A stretch of DNA of 36,701 nt. Source: Microcaldota archaeon. Lineage in GTDB: Archaea; Micrarchaeota; Micrarchaeia; Micrarchaeales; Micrarchaeaceae. The notes below the pieces were generated by a model. That model searched no databases. It saw nothing but the letters and a program-made list of their open reading frames with translations, and was not told where the DNA came from. The DNA is taken from assembly GCA_021807115.1 (NCBI GenBank), contig JAKAPJ010000013.1, forward strand, positions 1 through 36,701, given 5' to 3'. Position numbers and translations under genes: made by a program. Below are positions 1 to 7,594 of this stretch, piece by piece (the stretch's first letter is position 1; each line of letters begins with the position of its first letter).

Positions 1-2
1 TC

Positions 3-581
3 CTCGTGGCCGCCTCGCGCCGGCGCAAGGACTTCCCAAAGCTCTACGAGGTCTATGCAGACTGGCGCGACAAGGGCTACGTTGTCAAGACTGGCTTCAA
101 GTTCGGCACGCACTTCAGGATATACTTTCCCGGCGCCAGGCCCATGAATGCCGATGGCACATGGGTGCACTCCAAGCACGTGATACACGTATTCCCCCGC
201 GATGCCAAGCTCCTAATATCGGAATGGGCCCGTGCCATACGGGTCGCCCACTCCGTGCGCAAGACATTCATACTCGCGATTCCTGGCAGGAGCAGGAGGA
301 AGAACATGTCCATGGATTTTGTCCTCTACCACCGGAAGGGCGGCGACATAGAGGTGCCAGGGCTGGACAGCCCGAGGTTCGGCATGCTGGCCCTGGGCGA
401 GGACGAGTACATAGGCGGCGCTGAGCTGTCCGCCATAATAGACGAGGCCAAGCGCCATAAGCTTGAGCTTGTGATAGCTATAGCGGACAGGGAGACCGCC
501 GTCACGTACTACAAGGTAAGGCGGATAGAGCTGCCCAAGAGCAGCTACGAGTACTACGAGATAGACTGGATGCAGCCGTGA
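3..581 (+). CDS. endA: tRNA-splicing endonuclease, C-terminal part (alpha and beta-C units), cut by the left edge
   Basis: The reading frame is open to the left edge, so the gene starts outside the window; a GTG at 6 is the first in-frame start but would truncate the protein. Counting from that GTG, the catalytic unit shows Y40 (in GTHFRIY), H55 (in HSKHVIHV) and K86 (in AHSVRKT), the Tyr-His-Lys triad of archaeal EndA, which cleaves the bulge-helix-bulge motif of intron-containing tRNA precursors. After it (about residues 95-191) comes a second endonuclease-like fold without the triad, ending in YEIDWMQP, like the C-terminal domain of the structural beta unit. An alpha unit followed by beta-C in one chain matches the three-unit endonuclease described in ARMAN archaea. 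The family call is firm; the three-unit architecture is inferred from the visible half. Confidence 0.88.
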   Translation, partial: LVAASRRRKDFPKLYEVYADWRDKGYVVKTGFKFGTHFRIYFPGARPMNADGTWVHSKHVIHVFPRDAKLLISEWARAIRVAHSVRKTFILAIPGRSRRKNMSMDFVLYHRKGGDIEVPGLDSPRFGMLALGEDEYIGGAELSAIIDEAKRHKLELVIAIADRETAVTYYKVRRIELPKSSYEYYEIDWMQP

Positions 582-593
582 GCGCGCCTCCTG

Positions 594-1415
594 CTACTTC
601 CGCAGCGCCCCCGCCCCATCCGGCTCGCCAAGCGCGCCGACGAGCTTAGCGTACATCGCCCCCGCCGCCCCTGCCATGTCGCCCCCGTAGACTGCCGCCG
701 TGCAGCCTTCGTTCCCGAACACGGCGCCAGGTATGTCTGGCCTGTCGTTGTAGTGCGCAAGGGAGTCGAGTATCTTGTTGTGTATGCTGTGGTTAGAATC
801 AAGGTACGCGCCTATGGCAAGGAGCGCGGCCGCAGCATCCTCTGGCTTCACGCCGTACGTCTTTGTCTTGGCCATGGCATACGCCTCTGCCATGCTCTCG
901 GAGGCTGCGGCATCGTTTCCGAACGTCGCGGAGCTGCGCAGCGCCCTGATGTGCCCGGCCTCATGCAGAAGGCTCTTGAGCACGCCCTTTCTCAGGTCGG
1001 CCAGCCGGTCATTCTCAAGTATCTCCAGCACCAATGCCGCGCTCTTGCGGCATCCCATCTCAATACAGACGCCTTGGTACCCCCCCGCCCCGTAGACCAT
1101 CTTCCTCGTGTTTATGCTGTATGAGCATTCGTGCGCAAGCCCGGCGCCGGACAGGTCGTACGCGACTACGAGTACGTGCTCCGACTTGAGCAGCCCCCTA
1201 GCCTTAACCGTGAGCCTTGCGCTCAGCTCGCCATCCACCCCTGACTCGTAGAGCGGCAGCCCGGTTTCCGCGTACGCCCTCTGCATGTCGGGCCCCAGCT
1301 TCGCCACCGAAGCCCTCACCGCTGTGAAATATGATGATACCCCTCCTGCGATCTCCGCCCGCTCCAGCTCTGCCGCCGCGTCTGCCGCAGCTACCGCATG
1401 CGCTGCCTTTTCCAT
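594..1415 (-). CDS. HEAGH-motif protein, putative zinc metalloprotease
   Basis: The protein has 273 residues from the ATG at 1415. I chose this start because a TATA-like ATAAATAT lies 22-29 bp upstream, which fits a leaderless transcript; longer GTG/ATG forms run through the promoter. Residues 151-155 are HEAGH within LLHEAGHIRAL, the HExxH zinc site of many metallopeptidases, and a possible third ligand is E173 or E177 in ESMAEAYA. The N-terminal third is Ala/Glu-rich and probably helical. There is no signal peptide or membrane segment, so it should be cytoplasmic. I recognise no known family beyond the zinc motif. It converges on endA (12 bp gap) and is divergent from rpl15e. Protease activity is inferred from the motif alone. 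Confidence 0.7.
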   Translation of the reverse strand: MEKAAHAVAAADAAAELERAEIAGGVSSYFTAVRASVAKLGPDMQRAYAETGLPLYESGVDGELSARLTVKARGLLKSEHVLVVAYDLSGAGLAHECSYSINTRKMVYGAGGYQGVCIEMGCRKSAALVLEILENDRLADLRKGVLKSLLHEAGHIRALRSSATFGNDAAASESMAEAYAMAKTKTYGVKPEDAAAALLAIGAYLDSNHSIHNKILDSLAHYNDRPDIPGAVFGNEGCTAAVYGGDMAGAAGAMYAKLVGALGEPDGAGALRK

Positions 1416-1436
1416 GATTGTTTTGTGCCATCCATG

Positions 1437-1444
1437 ATATTTAT
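1437..1444 (-). promoter_or_regulatory. TATA box of the HEAGH gene
   Basis: ATAAATAT on the minus strand is centred 25-26 bp upstream of the ATG at 1415. That spacing places transcription initiation at the start codon, so the mRNA is probably leaderless. Confidence 0.5.
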
Positions 1445-1540
1445 GCAGGCCTTTTTTGCCCAATTTTTCAACACCTTCCCCATCTTCTGCCCACCTTCCC
1501 CTTCCCGCCGTGCCGCAAATCCGCAGCCCGCGCGCCGTCA

Positions 1541-1552
1541 CTATTATATACC
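1541..1552 (+). promoter_or_regulatory. TATA box of the L15e operon
   Basis: CTATTATATACC is an AT-rich island in GC-rich surroundings. Initiation is expected near 1574, leaving a leader of about 60 nt before the L15e start. The leader carries a Shine-Dalgarno-like GAGGT at 1623-1627. Confidence 0.55.
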
Positions 1553-1634
1553 TTTTCCAACAAATAAAACTTGCAGCCTAATTGTTCAATCAAGACAGGT
1601 GCAAACACAGCCAACTCACCAAGAGGTAGTAGCG

Positions 1635-2204
1635 ATGGGGCTTTACAAGGAAATGAAGGAGACGTTCGAAAGGGAATACGCGCAGCGCGACCGGCTTTAC
1701 AAGGACAGGATAATCAAGTGGAACTCAGAGTCGCCGGTCCTGCGCATAGAGCGACCCACAAACATCCCACGCGCAAGGGAGCTGGGGTACAAGGCCAAAG
1801 AGGGCGTAGTCATGGTGAGGGTCCGCATAAAGGGCGGCAAGAAGAAGCGGCAGCCACCGGACGGCGGCAGGAAGCCCTCGAAGGCAGGCAGGTTCTTCTC
1901 TAGGCAGAAATCGACCCAGGCGATAGCCGAGGAGCGCGCCGCCACGAAGTTCACCAACTGCGAGGTCCTCAATTCATATTTCGTCGGCTCGGCGGGCTCA
2001 AGCCGGTTCTACGAGGTAATACTCCTGGACCGCAGCAACCCCTCGGTGCTTGCGGACGGCAACTATTCGCGCGTGGTATCGCAGGGCGGCAGGGCTTTCA
2101 GGGGCCTGACGCATGCAGGCAGGGTGCACCGCGGAGTCGCAAGTAAGGGCTTCGGATCAGTGCGGTTCAGGCCAAGCAGGAGGCAGTACATGAAGAGGAG
2201 CTAA
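1635..2204 (+). CDS. rpl15e: 50S ribosomal protein L15e
   Basis: This is a 189-residue archaeal/eukaryotic large-subunit protein. The start MGLYKEMKETFEREY, the central GVVMVRVRIKGGKKKRQPP and the C-terminal FRGLTHAGRVHRGVASKGFGSVRFRPSRR are typical of L15e. Length agrees with the family (about 190). The ATG at 1635 was chosen because GAGGT precedes it by 7 nt and it gives the family N terminus, although the frame is open for another 79 codons upstream. It is followed after 7 bp by the Brix protein gene and then pcc1, so the three probably form one operon of ribosome-assembly and tRNA-modification genes. Confidence 0.97.
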   Translation: MGLYKEMKETFEREYAQRDRLYKDRIIKWNSESPVLRIERPTNIPRARELGYKAKEGVVMVRVRIKGGKKKRQPPDGGRKPSKAGRFFSRQKSTQAIAEERAATKFTNCEVLNSYFVGSAGSSRFYEVILLDRSNPSVLADGNYSRVVSQGGRAFRGLTHAGRVHRGVASKGFGSVRFRPSRRQYMKRS

Positions 2205-2211
2205 TTTTTGC

Positions 2212-2511
2212 ATGCCCTACATAACGTTCTCCAGGAAATTCGCCGACAGGAGCCTTGCCAAGAGGTTCGTCAGGTCCGGCGCGGCAAAGGGCTCGCTTGC
2301 AACGCTGCGCGGCTCTAGGACCATAGAGCGCGTGGCGCAGGACGCCCTGGCGCACGGCTTTGGCAGTGTGCTGATAATAAGCAGGCTGGACCCCGCCGCC
2401 GGCAGGGCTGTAGCATCGGAGCTTTCGGTCCGGCACGCCGCACGCGGCGTTGAATGGAGGTACGGCAGGACCAAGCAAATGTCCATAGCCATGAGGCCAA
2501 CGCATGCTTGA
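2212..2511 (+). CDS. Short Brix-domain (Imp4-like) ribosome-biogenesis protein
   Basis: A 99-residue protein beginning MPYITFSRKFADRSLAKRFVRS, which resembles the opening of archaeal Brix proteins (conserved TSRKPS..R.R). The middle part (RTIERVAQDALAHGFGSVLIISR) matches the next element, where a helix leads into a buried strand before an RNA-binding surface. Family members assist assembly of the large ribosomal subunit. Archaeal Brix proteins are usually about 150 residues or more, so this one is shortened at the C terminus. In many archaea the Brix gene directly precedes pcc1, as here, which supports the call. It could still be an unrelated small protein. Confidence 0.55.
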   Translation: MPYITFSRKFADRSLAKRFVRSGAAKGSLATLRGSRTIERVAQDALAHGFGSVLIISRLDPAAGRAVASELSVRHAARGVEWRYGRTKQMSIAMRPTHA

Positions 2512-2522
2512 GGATGGTGCGC

Positions 2523-2801
2523 ATGACATCTCGTAAATACACTGCAACCATGCTCGTGCCGAAGAAGATAGGCACGAGCTACTCGCGCCTCCTCGGCCAG
2601 TCGAGGCGCCACGAGCGCAGCAGCCTGCGCATAAGGGATGCAGGGCCGATGCTTGAGGTGAAGATAGAGACTTCGGACATAACTGCCCTTAGGGCATCCA
2701 TGAACACCGTTATGAGGGACATACAGGTGATAGAGGGCGCCGCAGCCGCAACTGCCCCTCGTCCGACGCGGGGCCGCGCATCCGGTGCGGCTGCACAGTA
2801 A
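2523..2801 (+). CDS. pcc1: KEOPS complex subunit Pcc1-like
   Basis: From the ATG at 2523 this is a 92-residue protein. The segment LEVKIETSDITALRASMNTVMRDIQVIEG matches the strand-helix core of Pcc1, the dimerisation subunit of the KEOPS complex that makes t6A37 in ANN-decoding tRNAs. I preferred 2523 to the ATG at 2514 because the GAGG at 2510-2513 is correctly spaced only for the later one. The C terminus is an Ala/Arg-rich tail. The Brix-Pcc1 gene order is a known archaeal arrangement and supports both calls. Sequence identity to well-studied Pcc1 proteins appears low. Confidence 0.68.
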   Translation: MTSRKYTATMLVPKKIGTSYSRLLGQSRRHERSSLRIRDAGPMLEVKIETSDITALRASMNTVMRDIQVIEGAAAATAPRPTRGRASGAAAQ

Positions 2802-2802
2802 A

Positions 2803-2815
2803 TTATTAATATACC
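2803..2815 (+). promoter_or_regulatory. TATA box of the 821-aa surface protein
   Basis: TATTAATATA lies directly after the pcc1 stop codon. The predicted start is near 2840, giving a leader of about 35-40 nt; no Shine-Dalgarno motif is visible before the ATG at 2877. Confidence 0.45.
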
Positions 2816-2876
2816 CCAGCCCTATCATATCTGTCCATCTGTCCGGCTCCGCGCAGAACCGCCAAAACGAATTAGC

Positions 2877-5342
2877 ATGTCCTCAAAGGCCAATGTTTTC
2901 CTTATCACTTTCGTGGTTTTAACGGGGATAGCCTCGGCAGGCACGCTGACTGCCACTCCTGCCCCATACACTTTCTCCAACACGGTAATAGATGTGGGCC
3001 AGCAGTCCGCGGCGCAGACGGCGATAAGCGGGGGGCTTGGGAGTTACAGCGGCAATGTAATGTGGACTCCCCCATGGGCAGGCGCCGCCTCCGAAAACAC
3101 CCTCACCGCAGAACTTGGCACAGGCAACTATCTGTCATTTACCGTCGCCGCATCTTCTTCCAACACCGCGGAAATAACGTTCAACGGGGTGCAGTACGCG
3201 GCCATAGCGCCGGGCACCAACACCATATACGGGGCATGGACGTTCAACATAGCGGCCGCGGATCTGGGCGGCGGCAACACAGTATCGTCATCGAACACCA
3301 TAACGGTGAACCCGGCGCTGCAGCAACCGTCATTCACCGCCGCAAACTCCGCGCTCCTGCAGGGGTCGCCGCAGACCCTCACCGCAACCACTAGTGGGGG
3401 AACCGCCCCATACACATACAACTTCATAGTGTACAACGCGCTGGGTGAAGTGGCGAACGCGCTCTACTCCACCTCCTCCACGACGAACACCTTCTCGTTT
3501 ACCGTAAACTCCTACTGGGGGCTAGGCACGCTGACGGCCAACGTTCAGCTGTACGACAGCGCCACGGCGAAGGTCTCGGCCTCCAACACCCTCACATTCA
3601 GCGTTAACTCCCCGCTGCAGTCTGCATCGTTCAGCGCCTCCGCCGCGGCCGCCGACCAGGGCCAGGTGGAGAAGCTGACTTCGTCCGCGTCTGGCGGGAT
3701 CCAGCCGTTCACATACAACTTCCTCGTATACAACGCACCCGGCGTCCTGGTTGCAAACGCATTCTACCAGTCCGTCCCAACATCCGCCAACAGCTTCTCG
3801 TTCCAGGTCAATTCCGCCTGGGGCACGGGTGCCTTCACCGCAAACATATTCCTTACAAGTGACACAAACACCGTGGACAACTCGCTGTCCTTCACGGTTA
3901 ACAGCGCGCCCACCGCAACGCTTACTCCTTACAATGTGGTGCTCGACACCTCGCAGAGGATCTCCTACGGGGTGAGTCCGTCCGGAGGCGTAGGCCCGTT
4001 CACCGCCTCGCTTGTGCTGCTGGGCAACACCGTCAACACAATCACAGGGATACAGCCGGGATCAAGCGGCAGCGTGGTTGCCAACGAGCCGGCCGGCACA
4101 TACACGTTCAACGTCCTGCTCACCGACACCGGCACAGGGTCCAGCCCATTCACGTTCAACACCGCGTCAAACACTGTGCGGGTGTTCGCCAGCCCCACGG
4201 TCACGATGAACGCCACCAACGGGACCACCATAAGCATAAGCCAGACCGAGACAATAACGGTCAACGTGCCGCTGGGTCTGGGCGTAGGCCCGTTCACCGG
4301 CACGATAAACTTCGGCACACAGTCGACTTCAATTTCAATACCGGCCGGCGGCGGTAACACATATGCGGTCTTCCAGCCGGCGTTCACCGCAACCTACCCC
4401 TCAAACGTCTTCCTCTCCGACCAGGGCACCACAACTCATTTCGCGTTCAACTCATCAACAACCCTAATATCCGTGATCTCCAAGGTCACGAGCAGCGGGG
4501 GTGGCGGCGGGGGCGGCACTGGAGTTTCGTCCACAACGGTTACAACCACAACATCCACCACGACCACATCCACTGTCGCAACGACAACCATACCACAGGT
4601 TCACATAAACTCCACGGCTTCGGGCAGCGTGAATGTAACGATATCCAACTTGGTGCCTGCCATAGCCAACTTCAGTTCCGGCACCGTGACTGTCAAGATA
4701 ACGACCAACTCACCCTCGCCCGTATCCACCTCGGTAAGCGTGCGCAACTACACCGCACTGTCCCCGCCGCCGCCGCAGAACCTGACGAAGGCGATAGCGG
4801 TGGACATCGCAATCGGCCCCGGGCACAACCTCACGGTGAACGTAACCGTCAGGTACAACTGCACGCTGCCGCCCAACAACGTCTTCCCATTCATACTCAA
4901 CGGCTCCGTATGGGAACCCATCACCAAGTTCTACGTCAACCAGCTGGCGTGCGTTGTCACGTTCAAGGTACCGGCGGATCCGGTGGTCGCGCTGATGTAC
5001 AAGCCGCTGCAGCTTGAGGTCCCGAAACAGACTACATCCACCACCACGATTCCAGTGCCGCAGGGTCCTGCCCCTACATCCACATCAGGGTTCGTCTCTC
5101 TTGTGGAGGGTGCAATAGTTGTCATAGCAATAGCCGCGGTCGTGAGCTACCTGGTGTCGAGGGAGGGCAAGGGCGCCAAGGGCGGCACAAGGAGGCCGCG
5201 CCCCGATATAAAACCAGGCAGCCCGCCGCAGGCCCCGCCTCCCCCGCCAGTCCAGCAGCCTCCGCCCGCGCCCCCGGCAAAGAAGGCGCCGCGCCGCCAG
5301 GCACGGTCCAAATCGGCGTCCGCGCCGCGTACGCCCCAGTAG
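2877..5342 (+). CDS. Large secreted, membrane-anchored surface protein with Ig-like repeats
   Basis: An 821-residue protein. Residues 1-22 form a signal peptide, followed by a long Ser/Thr/Asn-rich extracellular part made of repeated beta-sandwich-like domains (PYTYNF-VYNA ... NSFSF-VNS-WG). Around residue 540 there is a Gly run, then a Thr-rich stalk (TTVTTTTSTTTTST). A domain with many N-x-S/T sequons follows, then a second Thr stalk. One membrane helix (about 738-760) is followed by an unusual cytoplasmic tail of some 60 residues rich in Pro, Arg and Lys. The plan suggests an S-layer-like or adhesive cell-envelope protein and a likely AglB substrate. No enzymatic motif is visible. It separates the L15e cluster from the L3 cluster and has its own promoter. 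Confidence 0.85.
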   Translation: MSSKANVFLITFVVLTGIASAGTLTATPAPYTFSNTVIDVGQQSAAQTAISGGLGSYSGNVMWTPPWAGAASENTLTAELGTGNYLSFTVAASSSNTAEITFNGVQYAAIAPGTNTIYGAWTFNIAAADLGGGNTVSSSNTITVNPALQQPSFTAANSALLQGSPQTLTATTSGGTAPYTYNFIVYNALGEVANALYSTSSTTNTFSFTVNSYWGLGTLTANVQLYDSATAKVSASNTLTFSVNSPLQSASFSASAAAADQGQVEKLTSSASGGIQPFTYNFLVYNAPGVLVANAFYQSVPTSANSFSFQVNSAWGTGAFTANIFLTSDTNTVDNSLSFTVNSAPTATLTPYNVVLDTSQRISYGVSPSGGVGPFTASLVLLGNTVNTITGIQPGSSGSVVANEPAGTYTFNVLLTDTGTGSSPFTFNTASNTVRVFASPTVTMNATNGTTISISQTETITVNVPLGLGVGPFTGTINFGTQSTSISIPAGGGNTYAVFQPAFTATYPSNVFLSDQGTTTHFAFNSSTTLISVISKVTSSGGGGGGGTGVSSTTVTTTTSTTTTSTVATTTIPQVHINSTASGSVNVTISNLVPAIANFSSGTVTVKITTNSPSPVSTSVSVRNYTALSPPPPQNLTKAIAVDIAIGPGHNLTVNVTVRYNCTLPPNNVFPFILNGSVWEPITKFYVNQLACVVTFKVPADPVVALMYKPLQLEVPKQTTSTTTIPVPQGPAPTSTSGFVSLVEGAIVVIAIAAVVSYLVSREGKGAKGGTRRPRPDIKPGSPPQAPPPPPVQQPPPAPPAKKAPRRQARSKSASAPRTPQ
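3337..3906 (+). repeat. Tandem domain repeat inside the surface protein gene, about 300 bp period
   Basis: Two consecutive segments (about 3337-3612 and 3634-3906) encode near-parallel domains. Both contain TYNF(I/L)VYNA followed by (N)SFSF or NTFSF and WGxG(T/A), and the motif start recurs about 299 bp later (3412 and 3711). A third, more divergent copy may follow. They read as duplicated Ig-like modules. Confidence 0.7.
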
Positions 5343-5389
5343 GGCCGTGCACTAGTCGTCCCTTCCACAAATTGCCTCCAATCCAAAAC

Positions 5390-5399
5390 CTTATAAAGG
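5390..5399 (+). promoter_or_regulatory. Promoter and leader of the ribosomal protein cluster
   Basis: CTTATAAAGG is a strong archaeal TATA box. Initiation is expected near 5420, so rpl3 would have a leader of about 90 nt, long for this genome. The leader contains a small CTTTT/AAAAG hairpin (about 5463-5480). No Shine-Dalgarno motif stands before the ATG at 5513. The rest of the 5343-5512 gap holds nothing else I can identify. Confidence 0.6.
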
Positions 5400-5512
5400 T
5401 AATAGGGACTAATAATATCAAGCTCTTGTTCCCGACAGAGCAGTTTGCAGCGAAGCATCCCTGCTTTTCAAGCTAAAAGATGCGAGGATAGCAAAGCAAA
5501 ATAGTGTATTTC

Positions 5513-6475
5513 ATGTCGCACGGTTCGCTCCAGTATTGGCCGCACAGGCGCGCTAGGCGGCGCCTGCCCAGGCTGAGGAACAGCCCCGATGTAGAGGAGC
5601 AGGGGCTTGCCAACATAGTGGCATACAAGGTAGGCATGACGCATCTCATAATGGTCGACGACTCCAATTCCACGACAAAGGGGCTGGAGATATCAATCCC
5701 GTGCACGCTTCTCGAGCTCCCGCGCATGGAGGCGTACGGCATAAGGCTCTACGTCCTGGACCACAACTCAAGGTACTTGGTGTCCAAGGAGGAGATCTAC
5801 AACAAGGCGCTGGCGCAGAAGCTGGGCATAAAGAAGACAAAGCACGACGAGTCCAAGATTAGCACGATAAAGCCCAAGATCAAGGAGTTTGTCGAAGTGT
5901 CGGTCCTTGTCGCCGCGCAGCCTTCAGGCACTAGCGCGGAGCAGCACCACCCGATGCGGTTCGAGGCTCCGGCCACCGGCAAGACTGTCGAGGAGAAGTT
6001 CGAGTTTGCATCCAAGGTGCTGGGCAGCGAGCTGCGTGCCTCCGACCTGTTCAAGGCCGGCGAGTATGTCGATATGTCTTCAATCACGAAGGGTAAGGGA
6101 TGGCAGGGCCCGATCAAGAGGTTCCACGTCAAGCGCAACTTCCACAAGGGCACCGGGAAGATAAGGCACGGCGGCCCGCTCGGCGCATTCAGCCCAGGCA
6201 AGGTCTTCTATACCACCCCGAGGGCAGGGCAGCTCGGGTTCAACTACAGGACGGAGCACAACAAGAGGATACTTAAGCTGGGCAAGAAGGAGGAGGTCCA
6301 GTCAGTTGCCAGGGATGGCGGATACAAGAACTACGGCCAGCCCCAAAACGACTTCATATTGGTCGAGGGGTCGGTGCCCGGCGTGCCAAAGCGCCTTGTC
6401 AGGATAAGGAAGTCCATAAGGCACCGCAACGAGACCGGCATAAAGGAGCCCAAGCTGGTTTACATAGCAAGATGA
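5513..6475 (+). CDS. rpl3: 50S ribosomal protein L3
   Basis: 320 residues beginning MSHGSLQYWPHRRARRRLPRLRN, equivalent to the archaeal L3 opening (RGSLAYYPRKRAKR). The core carries MSSITKGKGWQGPIKRFHVKR and HRNETGIKEPKLVYIAR, hallmarks of archaeal L3, which nucleates 23S rRNA folding near the 3' end and reaches the peptidyl-transferase centre. The ATG at 5513 was taken instead of the GTG three codons upstream because it matches the family start. It is the first gene of the cluster; its stop overlaps the rpl4 start by 4 bp. Confidence 0.97.
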   Translation: MSHGSLQYWPHRRARRRLPRLRNSPDVEEQGLANIVAYKVGMTHLIMVDDSNSTTKGLEISIPCTLLELPRMEAYGIRLYVLDHNSRYLVSKEEIYNKALAQKLGIKKTKHDESKISTIKPKIKEFVEVSVLVAAQPSGTSAEQHHPMRFEAPATGKTVEEKFEFASKVLGSELRASDLFKAGEYVDMSSITKGKGWQGPIKRFHVKRNFHKGTGKIRHGGPLGAFSPGKVFYTTPRAGQLGFNYRTEHNKRILKLGKKEEVQSVARDGGYKNYGQPQNDFILVEGSVPGVPKRLVRIRKSIRHRNETGIKEPKLVYIAR

Positions 6476-7284
6476 TGATAATGCAGAACGCGAACGTGCT
6501 TGCGATGAACGGGGGCGTGCAGAGGAGCATAGAACTCTCCGACGTCTTCGATGAGGAGGTAAGGGAGGACCTTATACGGCGCGCGGTTGTGGCGGAGAAC
6601 ACGCTGCGGCTGCAGCCCAAGGGCCACTATCCCCTCGCAGGCATGCAGACGACGGCCAGGTACTACGGGGCGATGAGCTCCTACAGGACCGGCAGGCACA
6701 TGGGAGTCCCGGCCCGCCCAAGGCAGAAGCTTGCCAGCGGCAGGCAGGGCGACGTCAGGAGGATACCAAGCGCGGTCAAGGGAAAGCGCGCGCACCCCCA
6801 CGTTATCGAGAAGACGCTTGTGGAGAACATAAACAGGAAGGAGTACCAGAAGGCGATAAGGAGCTCCATCGCCGCAACCTCGAAGGAGGACTACGTCAAG
6901 AGGAAGCACGCCATAGGCGCGCTCAAGCTTCCGATAGTGCTAAGCAACGAGATAGAGTCGGTCAAGAGGACAAGGGACGTGGTCGCGGCCCTCGCGAGCC
7001 TGAAGCTCACTGACGACATGGAGCGCAGCCGGCGCCGCACAAGGCGCAAGGGGCAGCGCAGGCTTGCGTCGCAGTCGCATCACCGCCGCACTGTTCTCAT
7101 AGTGGTCAACAAGGACGAAGGCGTCGTCAAGGCGGCGCGCAACATACCCGGCGTGGACGCGTGCACGGTGCGCGGCCTGCGCGCGGCACTGCTCGCGCCT
7201 GGCGGGGTTCCAGGCCGCGTGACCGTCTGGAGCGAGGACGCCGTGAAGAACCTGAAGAGCGAGGTGCTCAATCTTTCACTGTGA
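6472..7284 (+). CDS. rpl4: 50S ribosomal protein L4 (L4e/L1e)
   Basis: 270 residues from an ATG that overlaps the rpl3 stop (ATGA), which suggests translational coupling; a further ATG at 6481 is also possible. GHYPLAGMQTTARYYGAMSSYRTGRHMGVPARPRQKLASGRQGDVRRIPSAVKGKRAHPH is the conserved extended loop that enters the peptide exit tunnel. The C-terminal part (NIPGVDACTVRGLRAALLAPGGVPGRVTVWSEDAV) matches archaeal L4. Length is normal. Confidence 0.97.
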   Translation: MMIMQNANVLAMNGGVQRSIELSDVFDEEVREDLIRRAVVAENTLRLQPKGHYPLAGMQTTARYYGAMSSYRTGRHMGVPARPRQKLASGRQGDVRRIPSAVKGKRAHPHVIEKTLVENINRKEYQKAIRSSIAATSKEDYVKRKHAIGALKLPIVLSNEIESVKRTRDVVAALASLKLTDDMERSRRRTRRKGQRRLASQSHHRRTVLIVVNKDEGVVKAARNIPGVDACTVRGLRAALLAPGGVPGRVTVWSEDAVKNLKSEVLNLSL

Positions 7285-7289
7285 TACAA

Positions 7290-7541
7290 ATGGCAACACT
7301 TATACACCCGGTATCAACGGAAAGGGCTATATCGTTCATAGACCGCAACAACGTCATAGTGTACGTGGTCGACACTAGGGCGACAAAGCCCGAGATAAAG
7401 AAGGACTTTGAGCGCCAGTTCGCGGTGAAGGTGGCCAGCGTAAGGACCGTCAACCTGCCCGCCAACGTCAAGAAGGCGTTCATAACCGTTGCGAAGGGGT
7501 ACAAGGCCTCCGACATTGCATCCAAGCTCAAGCTGGTGTGA
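7290..7541 (+). CDS. rpl23: 50S ribosomal protein L23
   Basis: 83 residues from the ATG at 7290, 5 bp after the rpl4 stop. The sequence VSTERAISFIDRNNVIVYVVDTRATKPEIKKDFERQFAVKVASVRTVNLP is classic L23, a protein beside the tunnel exit that docks signal recognition particle and chaperones. The frame is open upstream inside rpl4, but the family start is the ATG chosen here. Confidence 0.96.
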   Translation: MATLIHPVSTERAISFIDRNNVIVYVVDTRATKPEIKKDFERQFAVKVASVRTVNLPANVKKAFITVAKGYKASDIASKLKLV

Positions 7542-7556
7542 CTGTGGGCCTGCAGG

Positions 7557-7568
7557 CATTATATTATC
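7557..7568 (+). promoter_or_regulatory. Possible internal promoter before rpl2
   Basis: CATTATATTATC lies in the 53-bp gap between rpl23 and rpl2. Its spacing of about 30 bp to the rpl2 ATG (7595) fits a nearly leaderless transcript. No Shine-Dalgarno motif precedes the ATG, which supports a separate start. Confidence 0.5.
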
Positions 7569-7594
7569 CATTATCATGTTAAAACGGTGCGCAA

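Noticed and set aside
1398-1634. N-terminal extension of the L15e frame by 79 codons
   Set aside because: It runs through the TATA box, has no similarity to L15e, and the family start with a Shine-Dalgarno is at 1635.
2217-2828. A 203-residue minus-strand frame across the Brix and pcc1 genes
   Set aside because: The plus-strand genes fit a known archaeal gene order; the minus frame has no family features.
4500-4600. Gly and Thr codon runs resembling a microsatellite or CRISPR-like repeat
   Set aside because: The runs encode a Gly linker and Thr-rich stalk in frame, with no regular repeat-spacer structure.
6472-6490. ATGATGATAATG resembling a box C of a C/D guide RNA
   Set aside because: No matching D box or terminal stem nearby; it is the rpl3-rpl4 start/stop overlap.
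7161-7289. N-terminal extension of the L23 frame inside rpl4
   Set aside because: Arg-rich out-of-frame translation of rpl4; the L23 family start is at 7290.
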